A stretch of DNA of 39,374 bases from an uncultured Clostridia bacterium (lineage in GTDB: Bacteria; Bacillota; Clostridia; TANB77; CAG-508). The translations under genes and the position numbers were made by a program. Position 1 is the stretch's first letter. Each line of letters opens with the position of its first letter. The stretch is from contig CANRKF010000010.1 of assembly GCA_947631145.1 (NCBI GenBank), forward strand, positions 1-39,374, given 5' to 3'. Shown here in pieces: positions 9,054 through 18,733 of the stretch. Under the pieces are notes generated by a model. That model was not told where the DNA came from, did not search any database, and saw nothing but the letters and a program-made list of their open reading frames with translations.

Positions 9054-10270
9054 CATATTTTGTTCCTAACATTTTATCTGGCAAATATTGTTGTTCAACA
9101 TAATGTCCCGGATAATCATGTGGATATTTATATCCTACCCCATAACCTTCTTTTGCCATTCCGCTCAGCTGGGGCATTTCTAATATGCATTGGTATAGTA
9201 CCAGTATCTTTAGTTGCTACATCTTCTAAGGCTTTATCAATTGCCAAATATGCAGCATTTGATTTTTTAGATGTTGCTACATATATAGTTGCTTCTGCTA
9301 AAATAATTCTTGCTTCAGGCATTCCTATCATAGTAACTGCTTGCATTGCTGATGTAGCTACTACTAATGCATTTGGATTTGCCATTCCCACATCTTCTGC
9401 TGCTGCAATTACTATTCTTCTTGCCATAAATACTGGATCTTCTCCTGCATTTAAGGCTCTAGCTAAATAAAAAATTGCTGCATCTGGATCGCTTCCACGC
9501 ATTGATTTTATAAATGCACTAATATTATCATAATGGCTATCTCCACTTTTATCAAATACTGCTTTTCTTGTTTGTACACATTCTTTTGCTATTTCATCTG
9601 TTATGGTAATTACACCATTTTCTCCCATTTGTGTAGTTAATACTGCTACTTCTAAACCATTTAAAGCTGTTCTAACATCTCCATTTGAGGTTTCAGCTAT
9701 TTTTCTTAAAGTGCTATCTTCTATTTGTATATTATAATTTTTAAGTCCTTCTTCTGCTGTTAAGGCCTTTTTCAAAACATTAAATATGTCTTCTTCTGTT
9801 AATGGTGTTAAATGAAATACCATTGATCTTGAAATTAAAGCTTTATTTACTTCAAAATATGGGTTTTCTGTTGTAGCTCCTATTAAAATTACTGTTCCAT
9901 TTTCTACATAAGGTAAAAGCGCATCTTGTTGCAATTTATTAAAACGATGGATTTCATCTATAAATAAAATGCATTTTCCTGATGGATTTAATAGTGTATT
10001 TTGTGCTATTTCTACTGCATTTTTTATATCTGCTACACCTGATGTTACAGCATTTATTTTTAAAAATTTGTATTTAGTAGTATTACTGATTACTCTAGCA
10101 AGAGAGGTTTTTCCACATCCTGGTGGTCCCCATAAAATAATACTGGAAAGCCTATCTGCTTTAATTGTTCTATATAAAATTTTATCTTTGCCTAAAATAT
10201 GTTCTTGTCCTACGTAGTCTTCTAGTGTTTTTGGACTCATTCTATAGGCGAGTGGCTTGCTCAAATCCAT
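9043..10270 (-). CDS. rarA: Replication-associated recombination protein A (RarA/MgsA AAA+ ATPase), expressed via +1 frameshift at CGG 9161-9163
   Basis: Frame 0 (9128-10270) carries [14 protein letters not shown]...[17 protein letters not shown] and ends aberrantly [11 protein letters not shown]. Skipping one nt after CGG gives ...[44 protein letters not shown], the family C-terminus. Confidence 0.9.
9160..9163 (-). promoter_or_regulatory. Putative +1 recoding site CGGA (rarA)
   Basis: GAG CGG A ATG GCA AAA GAA GGT TAT; in frame with 10270 (1107 nt upstream, divisible by 3). Confidence 0.85.
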
Positions 10271-10364
10271 TTAAAAATTCCTTTCTTTTATTTTAATTAT
10301 ATTTCTCAAATAATTATTTTGTTTTATTGTAAAATAGTTTGCCCGTGCAAAGCATGTGACATTT

Positions 10365-10379
10365 GTTTGCGAAGCAAAC
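10365..10379. terminator. Short perfect hairpin GTTTGC-GAA-GCAAAC between ruvA and rarA
   Basis: Perfect 6-bp stem just downstream of the ruvA stop. Confidence 0.35.
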
Positions 10380-10386
10380 GATTTTT

Positions 10387-11007
10387 TCATATTCCCCTAG
10401 CTAAATTTCCTAAAGCTTTTTTAATAATATCTTCTACTGCTAAAGATGTCATATCCATATTCTTTAAAGCATCTGATATTTCTTTTCTACTATAACCTAA
10501 TACTTGAAGAGCGCTAACTGCTTCTGATATTTTTTCATTCTTTGATATAGCTTCTTGTAAATCTGATTTTTCTGTTTTTTCTTCTGCAGATATTTCTTGT
10601 TCCTTTTTTAATTTATCTTTTAATTCTAAAATAACTCTTTGGGCAGTTTTTGCTCCTATTCCTGGTAATTTTTTTAATATATTTACATCATTAGATATAA
10701 CTGCTAATGCAAACCCTGATGGTGTAACATTCGATAAAATGGTAAGTGCTACTTTTGCCCCTATGCCACTAACAGATAGCAATAACTCAAACATACGCAA
10801 TTCTTCATTTGTATTAAAACCATATAAACTAATGTCATCTTCTCTTACTCTCATAAAAGTATGTATTTTTACTGTTTCTCCTATTTCTGATAATTTTGAA
10901 ATATCGGTTTCTGGCATATAAACTTTGTACCCTACTCCACTTGTAGTTTCTATAATAACATATTCTTTTGTTTTTACTTCTAAAATTCCTTTAATAGATG
11001 CTATCAT
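10387..11007 (-). CDS. ruvA: Holliday junction DNA helicase subunit RuvA
   Basis: MIASIKGILEVKTKEYVIIETTSGVGYKVYMPE...HTFMRVREDDISLYGFNTNEE; RBS aaggag before ATG at 11007, so the longer ORF start (11031) is unlikely. Confidence 0.95.
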   Translation of the reverse strand: MIASIKGILEVKTKEYVIIETTSGVGYKVYMPETDISKLSEIGETVKIHTFMRVREDDISLYGFNTNEELRMFELLLSVSGIGAKVALTILSNVTPSGFALAVISNDVNILKKLPGIGAKTAQRVILELKDKLKKEQEISAEEKTEKSDLQEAISKNEKISEAVSALQVLGYSRKEISDALKNMDMTSLAVEDIIKKALGNLARGI

Positions 11008-11332
11008 TTTTTCTCCTTTTTGACTTTGCAAATTTTAAAAATATTGCAATTCTATTTTTTCTAACCTATTTTATCACAAAGAAAATAAATTGCAAGTGTA
11101 TTAATATTTATATTTTAGCTCCTAATAATTAAGTATTTAACTTTTCACGTGACGTAATAATTAAGTAAAGTTACCTAATTAATAGCACAATAACATAGTA
11201 GTACATTTAACTTTTTATTTAATGTTAACTAAACTTTATATATTTTTTCGAAAAAGTATTGTTTTTTTTCCAAAATTGTGCTAAACTTATTAATAGTCAA
11301 TTTTAGATTTTGCATATAGGAGGTGCAACATA

Positions 11333-11530
11333 ATGGCAAAATGTGATATTTGCGGAAAATCATTATCTTATGGAAATAAAATTAGTATTGCTCGTTCTCA
11401 TGTTAGTAGAAGAAGCTCTAGAACTTTTAAAGCAAATTTAAGAAGAGTAAAAGCAGTTGTTAATGGCGAAACTAAAACTATTCATGCGTGTGCAAAATGC
11501 TTACGTTCTGGCAAAGTAGTTAGAGCTTAG
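11333..11530 (+). CDS. rpmB: 50S ribosomal protein L28
   Basis: MAKCDICGKSLSYGNKISIARSHVSRRSSRTFKANLRRVKAVVNGETKTIHACAKCLRSGKVVRA. Confidence 0.97.
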   Translation: MAKCDICGKSLSYGNKISIARSHVSRRSSRTFKANLRRVKAVVNGETKTIHACAKCLRSGKVVRA

Positions 11531-11568
11531 TGTTAGAGCTTAGTAATTTTTAAAAAAGATATAAATTT

Positions 11569-11596
11569 AAGGCTATTTATTAATAGCCTTTTTTGC
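11569..11596 (+). terminator. rpmB terminator
   Basis: aaggctatt-tatt-aatagccttttttg hairpin plus T-run. Confidence 0.75.
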
Positions 11597-11661
11597 ATTT
11601 TCCTTTTGATAACCGTATAGTGTTATAAAGCTTTAGTTTAATAATTTGTTAAAAAATCTAA

Positions 11662-11733
11662 TTACTTAATTCCAAATAATAATTTAACAATACCTCGTAA
11701 GCATTTTGGAACTTTTTTTACAACAATTGTCAT
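11662..11733 (-). CDS. spoVM: SpoVM-like 23-aa amphipathic sporulation peptide (not in supplied ORF track)
   Basis: ATG..TAA encodes MTIVVKKVPKCLRGIVKLLFGIK, resembling SpoVM (xKxPKxLxGIVxxxxG); RBS GTGAGG upstream. Confidence 0.75.
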   Translation of the reverse strand: MTIVVKKVPKCLRGIVKLLFGIK

Positions 11734-11781
11734 ATTTTCCTCACTCCCCTTTTGTTTATTTATTGCTTGTTTGTTTATTTA

Positions 11782-11934
11782 TTACTTGCAAGATAACCAC
11801 ATAAGTCCAACTATTATAATTGTTACGCCTATAGCAAATAGCCAACCAGATAGTGGAAGTAATAATACAAGTAAAATACCAAGCCCTAATCCAATTAAGC
11901 ATACTCCAATAGTCTTTTTTAATGCATTTAACAT
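11782..11934 (-). CDS. Small (50 aa) two-TM membrane protein (not in supplied ORF track)
   Basis: MLNALKKTIGVCLIGLGLGILLVLLLPLSGWLFAIGVTIIIVGLMWLSCK; RBS ggggag upstream. Confidence 0.75.
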   Translation of the reverse strand: MLNALKKTIGVCLIGLGLGILLVLLLPLSGWLFAIGVTIIIVGLMWLSCK

Positions 11935-12245
11935 TTTTAATCTCCCCTATCTTTTTTATACATATCTTTATATATATTTTTTTATACGTATCTTTTATTA
12001 TACATATTTTTTATACAGAAATTTCTATTTTTTCTATGTAGCATTTTCTATATAAGTTTAACTTTCTTATATATCACTTGCTAAAGCTAAGTGGAAATTA
12101 TTGCTTACTAAAATGATTTCTTCTATATTATATTATTATTATATTATTTTTTTATTTTTTTGTTACTTTATGTATTTAGACTTTGACTTTATTTTAAAAT
12201 GGTGCTATAATTTATGTCATCCACATTTTTAGGAGGAAAATCGTA

Positions 12246-12506
12246 ATGGAAATTGTCATCTTCGTAGTGGTTCTTCTCTTGCTGTTCACATTTATTATAT
12301 TTGTGAACGGCGCCTTCTTCACAGCTGCTTGCATGAACTTCGATCATAGCAAGAAGGCTCCGCCATTTTACAAGCGGTGGATTAAAACTCTAAATGAAGA
12401 TCAAAACTCAACCTTTGGGAAAGTATTCATGGCAAGTTTTTACTTCATTTGCTCTATCATCGCATTTTTCTCCTATCTTCGCTCGTTAATTCGAGCCAAG
12501 AAATAA
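12246..12506 (+). CDS. Small membrane protein of atypical (GC-richer) composition; contains an in-frame CGG
   Basis: 86 aa ORF with RBS aggagg; codons such as TTC/CTC/ATC/AAG differ from the neighbouring AT-rich genes; followed by a strong hairpin. Confidence 0.6.
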   Translation: MEIVIFVVVLLLLFTFIIFVNGAFFTAACMNFDHSKKAPPFYKRWIKTLNEDQNSTFGKVFMASFYFICSIIAFFSYLRSLIRAKK

Positions 12507-12528
12507 AAGAACCGTAAAAGGTTCTAAC

Positions 12529-12557
12529 AACCCCAGAAGCTTCTGGGGTTATATTTT
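12529..12557 (+). terminator. Terminator hairpin
   Basis: Perfect palindrome AACCCCAGAAGCTTCTGGGGTT followed by atatttt. Confidence 0.75.
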
Positions 12558-12584
12558 AAAATGCAAGAAAGGGTATCGGTAATT

Positions 12585-13211
12585 ATGAATAAAGATACAT
12601 CAATAATGATTATAAAAAAATTAATAGAAGCTCACCCAGAAGCTAAATGTAGTTTGGATTTTAAAACACCTTTTGAAATGATGATTGCTGTAATGCTTTC
12701 TGCTCAATGTACAGATGAAAGGGTTAATTTAACTACTCCTAATCTTTTTGCAAAATACAATACTCCTGAAAAAATGGCAAATGCACCTATAGAAGAACTA
12801 GAGAAACTTATTCACCCTTGTGGTTTTTATAAAAATAAGGCAAAAAATATGAAACTTGCAGCTCAAAAACTTTTAAACGATTTTAATGGAGTAGTTCCTA
12901 ATACTATGGAAGAGTTAATTACTATTCCCGGAGTTGGTAGAAAAAGCGCTAATGTTATTATGCTTGAAGCTTTTAATAATCCTCAAGGAATTGCAGTTGA
13001 TACACATGTAAAAAGAATTTCAAATAGAATTGGCTTTTCAAAGCAAGCTGAACCAGAAAAAATTGAACAAGATTTATTAAAGCTACTTCCAAAAGAATAT
13101 TACAAGGATGTAAATCATGTGTTAATTTATCATGGTAGAAGTATTTGTACCGCTAGAAAACCAAAATGTAATAATTGCCCTATTTTCGAAATTTGTGAAA
13201 AAAATTTATGA
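12585..13211 (+). CDS. nth: Endonuclease III
   Basis: MIAVMLSAQCTDERVN, IPGVGRKSANVIMLEAF, VDTHVKRISNRIGF, C-terminal 4Fe-4S motif CTARKPKCNNCPIFEIC; ATG at 12585 has a better RBS than 12561. Confidence 0.95.
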   Translation: MNKDTSIMIIKKLIEAHPEAKCSLDFKTPFEMMIAVMLSAQCTDERVNLTTPNLFAKYNTPEKMANAPIEELEKLIHPCGFYKNKAKNMKLAAQKLLNDFNGVVPNTMEELITIPGVGRKSANVIMLEAFNNPQGIAVDTHVKRISNRIGFSKQAEPEKIEQDLLKLLPKEYYKDVNHVLIYHGRSICTARKPKCNNCPIFEICEKNL

Positions 13212-13436
13212 GATTTTTATATTTTTATTATAGTTTTTGCTTTTTAATTTATTATATGTTTTAATTTCCATAGATTTTTATTATTTATATATTTTAAACC
13301 ATATAGATTTTTATTATCTATATTTTTTAATTTATGTTTTAACAAAATTATTAAAAAATTAATTTATACTTAATTTTTATAATTTATAGTATATTTTTTT
13401 AATTTTATTACATACTACATAATTGAGGTGAGTGTT

Positions 13437-13604
13437 TTGACAAATATTAATTGTTTAGAAAACTGTATTTATCAGAAAGATGGGAAATGTTCTTTTGAAG
13501 ATATTAACAGCCATAAAATAAATTCTAAGCATTCTTCTTGTGCCTATTTTGTTGAGGCAAACACTTCTAAATCATTTTCAAATTCTCTTATTAAAAAAAA
13601 TTAA
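13437..13604 (+). CDS. Small Cys-rich protein, TTG start (not in supplied ORF track)
   Basis: RBS gaggtgag then TTG: (M)TNINCLENCIYQKDGKCSFEDINSHKINSKHSSCAYFVEANTSKSFSNSLIKKN; pattern C-x3-C-x7-C...C resembles a common small clostridial protein. Confidence 0.7.
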   Translation: MTNINCLENCIYQKDGKCSFEDINSHKINSKHSSCAYFVEANTSKSFSNSLIKKN

Positions 13605-13680
13605 ATTCCTTATTTATATGCATATTCTTGACTTTCTTTAATATAAGATATATATTAATACTTATAAAGGAGGTTTTTTT

Positions 13681-14799
13681 ATGTTAAATAAAAAGAAAAT
13701 TTTATGTTTATTTTTTATATTATTCTTATTATTTTCTTCTGTTTGTATGGCTACTACTACGCCTACAACTAATACAAATGATGATGTAACTCAAAGCACT
13801 CCTCAGCTTTCTATTGTTAATACTGATTTGTATTTGGCAAATACTGATGTTGTAATTGAAAATGCGGTTGATGGAAATGCTTTTGTTTATGGTCAAAATG
13901 TTTCTATTAAAGGAGAAATTATTGGAGATTTATTTGTTTTAGCAAATACTTTAACAATAGAAGATTCAGCTATTATTGATGGAAATATTTTTGCATATGC
14001 CACTAATTTTACAATAAATGGTAAAGTTGTTGATGTTTATGGTCTTGCTCAAAACTTTAAATTAGATGAAAAAGGCACAATTTATAGAGATTTAAAACTT
14101 TATTCTAATAATTGTTACATAGGTGGAAATGTTGTAAAAGATGCATATATTGCAGCAGCTAGCCTTAATTTTAAAGATGCAGAAGATTTAATTAAAGGTA
14201 ATTTAAACTATACTTCTAATAGTGAGGCAAATATTCCTGAAAAGGCTGTTACAGGTAGCGTTAAATTTAGTGAAGTAAAAAATGAGCAACCATCTGCAGG
14301 TGATATTATTAAAATGTACATAACTTCATTTATTAATGTTTTTGTTTATTCAGCTGTTGTTATTGCATTAATTATTAATTTATTGCCTAAAGCTGCAGAT
14401 AAACTAACCTATTGTTTAAGCAATAGATCTTTTGCTACAGTTGGAGTTGGTGTTTTAGGAGTTTTCTTAGTTCCTATTATTGCTTTTATAATACTTGTAA
14501 CAGGATTGTTCTTGTATTTAGGCTTTGCTATTTTTGCTATATACGTTTTAATGTTATCAATTACAATATCTATTCTTGGAATTGCAATTGGAAATTATTT
14601 AGCTAAGAAATTGAAAAACATTACAAAGATGAAAACTATTTTATTATCTTACGGTTCAGTTGTAGTTATATGGTTATTACAATTAATACCTTTAGTTGGT
14701 TCTTGGATTTCAATTTTTACATTTGTTTTCGGTTTTGGGCTTATGCTTTTAGCTTTGTTTACAAGAAAAACCGTTCAAGATGCTGATGCTAAAGAATAA
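13681..14799 (+). CDS. Secreted/membrane bactofilin-like (polymer-forming) protein with C-terminal TM helices
   Basis: Signal peptide, repeated beta-strand pattern (ENAVDGNAFVYGQNVSIKGEIIGDLFVLANTLTIEDSAIIDGNIFAYA), then several TM segments. Confidence 0.75.
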   Translation: MLNKKKILCLFFILFLLFSSVCMATTTPTTNTNDDVTQSTPQLSIVNTDLYLANTDVVIENAVDGNAFVYGQNVSIKGEIIGDLFVLANTLTIEDSAIIDGNIFAYATNFTINGKVVDVYGLAQNFKLDEKGTIYRDLKLYSNNCYIGGNVVKDAYIAAASLNFKDAEDLIKGNLNYTSNSEANIPEKAVTGSVKFSEVKNEQPSAGDIIKMYITSFINVFVYSAVVIALIINLLPKAADKLTYCLSNRSFATVGVGVLGVFLVPIIAFIILVTGLFLYLGFAIFAIYVLMLSITISILGIAIGNYLAKKLKNITKMKTILLSYGSVVVIWLLQLIPLVGSWISIFTFVFGFGLMLLALFTRKTVQDADAKE

Positions 14800-14871
14800 C
14801 TTAAAATTTTTTATAAGAAAATTATTTGCTTAGCAAAAAATGTTTTATATGGAATTTCCTATAAAATAAGA

Positions 14872-14920
14872 AAAAGAGAATATTAACCATTGAGTTTAGC
14901 TTTATATTCTCTTTTTTATT
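14872..14920 (+). terminator. Terminator hairpin
   Basis: aaaagagaatatt...atattctctttttt. Confidence 0.65.
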
Positions 14921-14927
14921 TTGCCAT

Positions 14928-15165
14928 TTTTTTATTTAAAAGTTATTATAATTTATTACTTTTTATTTTTCTACTATGTTATCTAAAAGTTATTGTAATT
15001 TATTATCTTTTAGTTTTACCACTTTTTTATTAAAAAGTTATTGTAAGTTATTACCATTTAATTTTCTACTGTTTTATTTAAATTTATTACCTTTTAATTT
15101 GCCACTATTTTATTTAAAAGCTATTGTAAGTTTTTATTGTTTTAATTTTGTTTTTGGCTTCTTAA
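14928..15165. repeat. Imperfect AT-rich tandem repeat, about 36-50 bp unit
   Basis: Repeated tttatttaaaagttattgtaatttattaccttttaattttccact-like blocks. Confidence 0.6.
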
Positions 15166-15179
15166 AACTATTGCAATTA

Positions 15180-15839
15180 TTAGCCTTTTAATTTTGCAAC
15201 AGTTTCTTTAAAATTACTAGAATTTGTAATACTGCTTCCTGCAACTATAATGTTAGTACCTGCCTCTTTTAACATATTTACATTTTCTGGCTTAATTCCA
15301 CCATCTGCTTCAATATCTACTTCTAAATTGTTCTGTTTTATATAATCACTTAAATCTTTTATTTTTTGAATTGTAGGTAAAAGTAATTCTTGCCCACCTT
15401 TTCCTGGCTCTACTGTCATTACTAAAACCAAGTGAATAAGTGGTAAATATTCAGTTATTTCTTCTATTTTAGTATTTGGCTTAATAGATATTCCAACTCT
15501 TACATTGTTTTCTTTTATGTAGTTTATCCATTCTAATAGTTCTTGTTTATTTTTAGCAGATTCTAAATGTATAGTAATGATATTTGGTTCAAATACTAAA
15601 AAACTGTTTATATAACTTTTTGCATCTTCTACCATTAAGTGAACATCTAATGGCAAATTTGATATACTATTTAAATATTCACAATATTCTAGCATTTTAC
15701 TTGTTGTATCAGCTTCAACAAATTTTCCATCCATTACATCAATATGAAAGTAATCTATTCCTGAAGTTTCTAGATTATATAAAGTTTGAATTGCATTTTC
15801 ATTTTTCATACTTAAAATAGATGCTGATACTTCTACCAT
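15180..15839 (-). CDS. rpe: Ribulose-phosphate 3-epimerase
   Basis: VSASILSM, YFHIDVMDGKFV, DVHLMVEDA, ITIHLES, LVLVMTVEPGKGGQ, EADGGIKPENV, IVAGSSI. Confidence 0.95.
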   Translation of the reverse strand: MVEVSASILSMKNENAIQTLYNLETSGIDYFHIDVMDGKFVEADTTSKMLEYCEYLNSISNLPLDVHLMVEDAKSYINSFLVFEPNIITIHLESAKNKQELLEWINYIKENNVRVGISIKPNTKIEEITEYLPLIHLVLVMTVEPGKGGQELLLPTIQKIKDLSDYIKQNNLEVDIEADGGIKPENVNMLKEAGTNIIVAGSSITNSSNFKETVAKLKG

Positions 15840-16718
15840 TTATTTTTCTCCTTTTCCTTTAATTCTTCATATATTTTTTGATAATTTTGATACCTTTGCA
15901 ATGATATTTTTCCACTTTGCACTGCTTCTTTTATTCCACATTTTTCTTCTTTAATATGACTACATCCACCGAAATTCACATTTTGATAAGTATGGTAAAA
16001 ATTCTATAAAATACTTATATAATTCTTCTGATGGAATTTCTGTTAATTCTAAAGTTGAAAATCCCGGTGTATCTGCTATATATGAGTTTTCACTATATTT
16101 ATATAATGTTACTGTTGTTGTTGTGTTTTTACCTTTTTTATTTTTTGCACTAATGTTTCCTTCTTGTGTTAATTTCTTTCCAAAAATATTATTGGTTAAT
16201 GTTGATTTTCCTACTCCTGAATTTCCCGCAAATGCAGTAATATTGTTTTTTAAAAGTGGTTTTATTTTTTCTAAATATTCATCACTTGTTGCATTTGTTT
16301 CTATTACTGTATAGCCTATATTTTTATATATTTGGCTTAGTTTTTCTAATTCTTTTGGATCTGATAAATCTATTTTATTAAAACAGATTATAGCTTTTAT
16401 TCCAAGCCATTTTGCAAAAACTAATTCTTTATCTAATAGTAATAAATCTGGCGATGGCATTTTCATTGAAACAACTAAAATAATTTGCGTTAGGTTTGCC
16501 ATTTTGGGGCGTTTTATTTCGTTATGTCTTGGTAGTATTTGTTCAATTAATCCTTCGGATTTTTCTTCGTTTGATATTGTTAGTTCTACTTTATCACCTA
16601 TAAGAGGGCTAATTCCTTCTTTTTTGAATTTTCCTCTCGCAGTGCAACTATATATTTTATTTTCTACTTCTATTTGATACAAATTAGAACTTGCAGAAGT
16701 AATTAGTCCTTTTGGCAT
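15833..16718 (-). CDS. rsgA: Ribosome small subunit-dependent GTPase RsgA, expressed via +1 frameshift at CGG 15969-15971
   Basis: Frame 0 ends ...LSKCEFRWM*. Skipping one nt after CGG gives CEF-R-GCSHIKEEKCGIKEAVQSGKISLQRYQNYQKIYEELKEKEKNKW*, the RsgA zinc-binding C-terminus, with the stop overlapping the rpe start (ATGGTAG). Confidence 0.92.
15968..15971 (-). promoter_or_regulatory. Putative +1 recoding site CGGT (rsgA)
   Basis: GAA TTT CGG T GGA TGT AGT CAT; in frame with 16718 (747 nt). Confidence 0.88.
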
Positions 16719-16753
16719 TTTTTACTCCTTTTTTAAACTTACACCTATTTATA

Positions 16754-18718
16754 TTAGTCTATAGTAAGTACAGGATTTTCTACGCTTAAATCGAATTGCC
16801 TCATATCTATTCTTACATCATCTACTAAAATTTTAATAGTTACTGTTCCTTTTCCTGAAACATTTGCTGTAATACTTGTTTCGTCTTTGCGATGTGTAGA
16901 AGAATATACTACTTCATCATTTACTGTTATTTTTAAACCTACAGTTGGATTTATTTCAATTCCGTTTTCGTCTTGTTCTATAGTTGCTTTACTTCCTAAT
17001 AATGACTTTAAGTTTAAGTTAATAACTCCTGTTTTAATAGCTTCTATTTTATTTACTGTAATAGTAATTTTTGTTTTTTCATCAACAGTAGTTCCCGCAT
17101 CTATACTTTGTTTTAATACTTTTCCATCTACTTTTGTTGTATCTTCCTCATAAACAACAGTTACATCTAAATCTTTTAATTTTTTCTTAGCATCGTCTTC
17201 TGTATCTCCTATTACATAAGGTACTGATAATTGTTTTATGCCTGTTCCTATGCTTACATACACTTCTACTGTTGAACCTGCTGCTATTTCTTCATCTTCT
17301 TTTATGCTTTGTTTTGTTACTATTCCTGCTTCTACTGTTTTACTTGTTTCTTCTTTTTTCTCTACTTTTAAATGTAATTCATTTTCTAGTAGTTCTTCTG
17401 CCTCTTCAAATTTCATGCCAACTACTTTTTTCATAGTTACCATTTCAATGCCTTTACTGATTTTTATTTTTATGTTACTATTTTCTTTTATTTGGTATCC
17501 TTCTATATAAGGAGGCTCCTGCCAAAAGATTTTGCCAGCTTCTACTTCTTCGTTATTTACTTCTTCAACTACTTCAATATTTATTTCTGTATCTTTTACT
17601 AATTCTTTGGCTTCTTCAAAAGTTTTTCCTACTAAATTTGGTAAATCTATGTCTTTTGGTTGACCCGCTTCTAAAACTAATTGTGTTCCGAAAAATCCTA
17701 TAACAGGAATTAATACAATAATACAAATTATAACTACTGCCATCCATATTTTTTTAGCTTTTGATTTTTTAGAAATATGTCCACCCGTTTTTTCTTTATA
17801 TTCATTATTTTGTGCATTCATTTCTTCACCTAAGGTTGGAACTCTTTGAGTATACTGCATATTTTCTGCATTGCTTTGAACAAAGTCACCTTCTGGATTT
17901 TTTAGTGCCATACTTAAATCTTTTAATAATTCTGTTGCATTTTGATATCTCAAGCTAATATCTTTTTCCATAGCTTTCATAATGATTTTATCAACTGCAT
18001 ATGGAATAGATGGATTTAATTTTATTGGCTGGGCTGGTTTTTCTTGCATATGTTTTAAAGCAATTGATACTGGTGTATCTGCATCAAATGGAACCCTTCC
18101 TGTTAGCATTTCATACATAACTACTCCTAAAGAGTAAATATCTGATTTTGCATCTGTAAATCCACCTCGTGCATGTTCTGGTGAAAAATAATGTACAGAT
18201 CCAATAGTTGTACCAAATGCTGTAATTGTTGAGTTTGAAACTGCTTTAGCAATTCCAAAGTCTGTTACTTTTGCAATTCCATCTTCAGTAATTATAATGT
18301 TATGTGGTTTTATATCTCTATGAATAATGTTGTTTTTATGTGCTGTTTCTAGAGCTGAAGCTACTTGTATTGCAATATTTACAGACCATTTCCAAGGAAG
18401 TACCCCATCTTCATTTATTATTTCTTTTAAAGTTTTTCCTTGTACTAATTCCATAACTATATAATATATATTTTCTTCGTGTCCTACATCAAATATAGAA
18501 ACTATATTAGGATGTGTAAGACTTGCGGCTGATTGTGCTTCTGTATTAAATCTTTTTATAAATTCTTCATCTGTTATAAATTCATCTCTTAATACTTTAA
18601 CTGCAACATATCTTTTAAGAACGTTATCTCTTGCTTTATAAACTGTTGCCATGCCTCCTTCGCCAATTTTTTCTAATATTTCATATCTATTTCCTATTAC
18701 TTTACCTACTATATTCAT
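16754..18718 (-). CDS. prkC: Ser/Thr protein kinase with PASTA domains
   Basis: IGEGGMATVYKARDNVLKRYVAVKVL, HRDIKPHNIIIT, TDFGIAKA; TM segment; PASTA repeats (DLPNLVGKTFEEAKELV...). Confidence 0.96.
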   Translation of the reverse strand: MNIVGKVIGNRYEILEKIGEGGMATVYKARDNVLKRYVAVKVLRDEFITDEEFIKRFNTEAQSAASLTHPNIVSIFDVGHEENIYYIVMELVQGKTLKEIINEDGVLPWKWSVNIAIQVASALETAHKNNIIHRDIKPHNIIITEDGIAKVTDFGIAKAVSNSTITAFGTTIGSVHYFSPEHARGGFTDAKSDIYSLGVVMYEMLTGRVPFDADTPVSIALKHMQEKPAQPIKLNPSIPYAVDKIIMKAMEKDISLRYQNATELLKDLSMALKNPEGDFVQSNAENMQYTQRVPTLGEEMNAQNNEYKEKTGGHISKKSKAKKIWMAVVIICIIVLIPVIGFFGTQLVLEAGQPKDIDLPNLVGKTFEEAKELVKDTEINIEVVEEVNNEEVEAGKIFWQEPPYIEGYQIKENSNIKIKISKGIEMVTMKKVVGMKFEEAEELLENELHLKVEKKEETSKTVEAGIVTKQSIKEDEEIAAGSTVEVYVSIGTGIKQLSVPYVIGDTEDDAKKKLKDLDVTVVYEEDTTKVDGKVLKQSIDAGTTVDEKTKITITVNKIEAIKTGVINLNLKSLLGSKATIEQDENGIEINPTVGLKITVNDEVVYSSTHRKDETSITANVSGKGTVTIKILVDDVRIDMRQFDLSVENPVLTID

Positions 18719-18733
18719 ATGTTTTTATCTCCC

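Noticed and set aside
9128-9163. Treating rarA, rsgA, mnmA as pseudogenes or simple sequencing errors
   Set aside because: Same codon (CGG), same direction (+1) and the intact family frame immediately after in all cases, plus a fourth case in DUF2207. Random errors would not be confined to CGG; raw reads should still be checked.
9003-9470. + strand ORF of 155 aa over rarA and the inverted-repeat element
   Set aside because: Antisense to the conserved RarA C-terminus and starts inside a repeat arm; no recognisable family.
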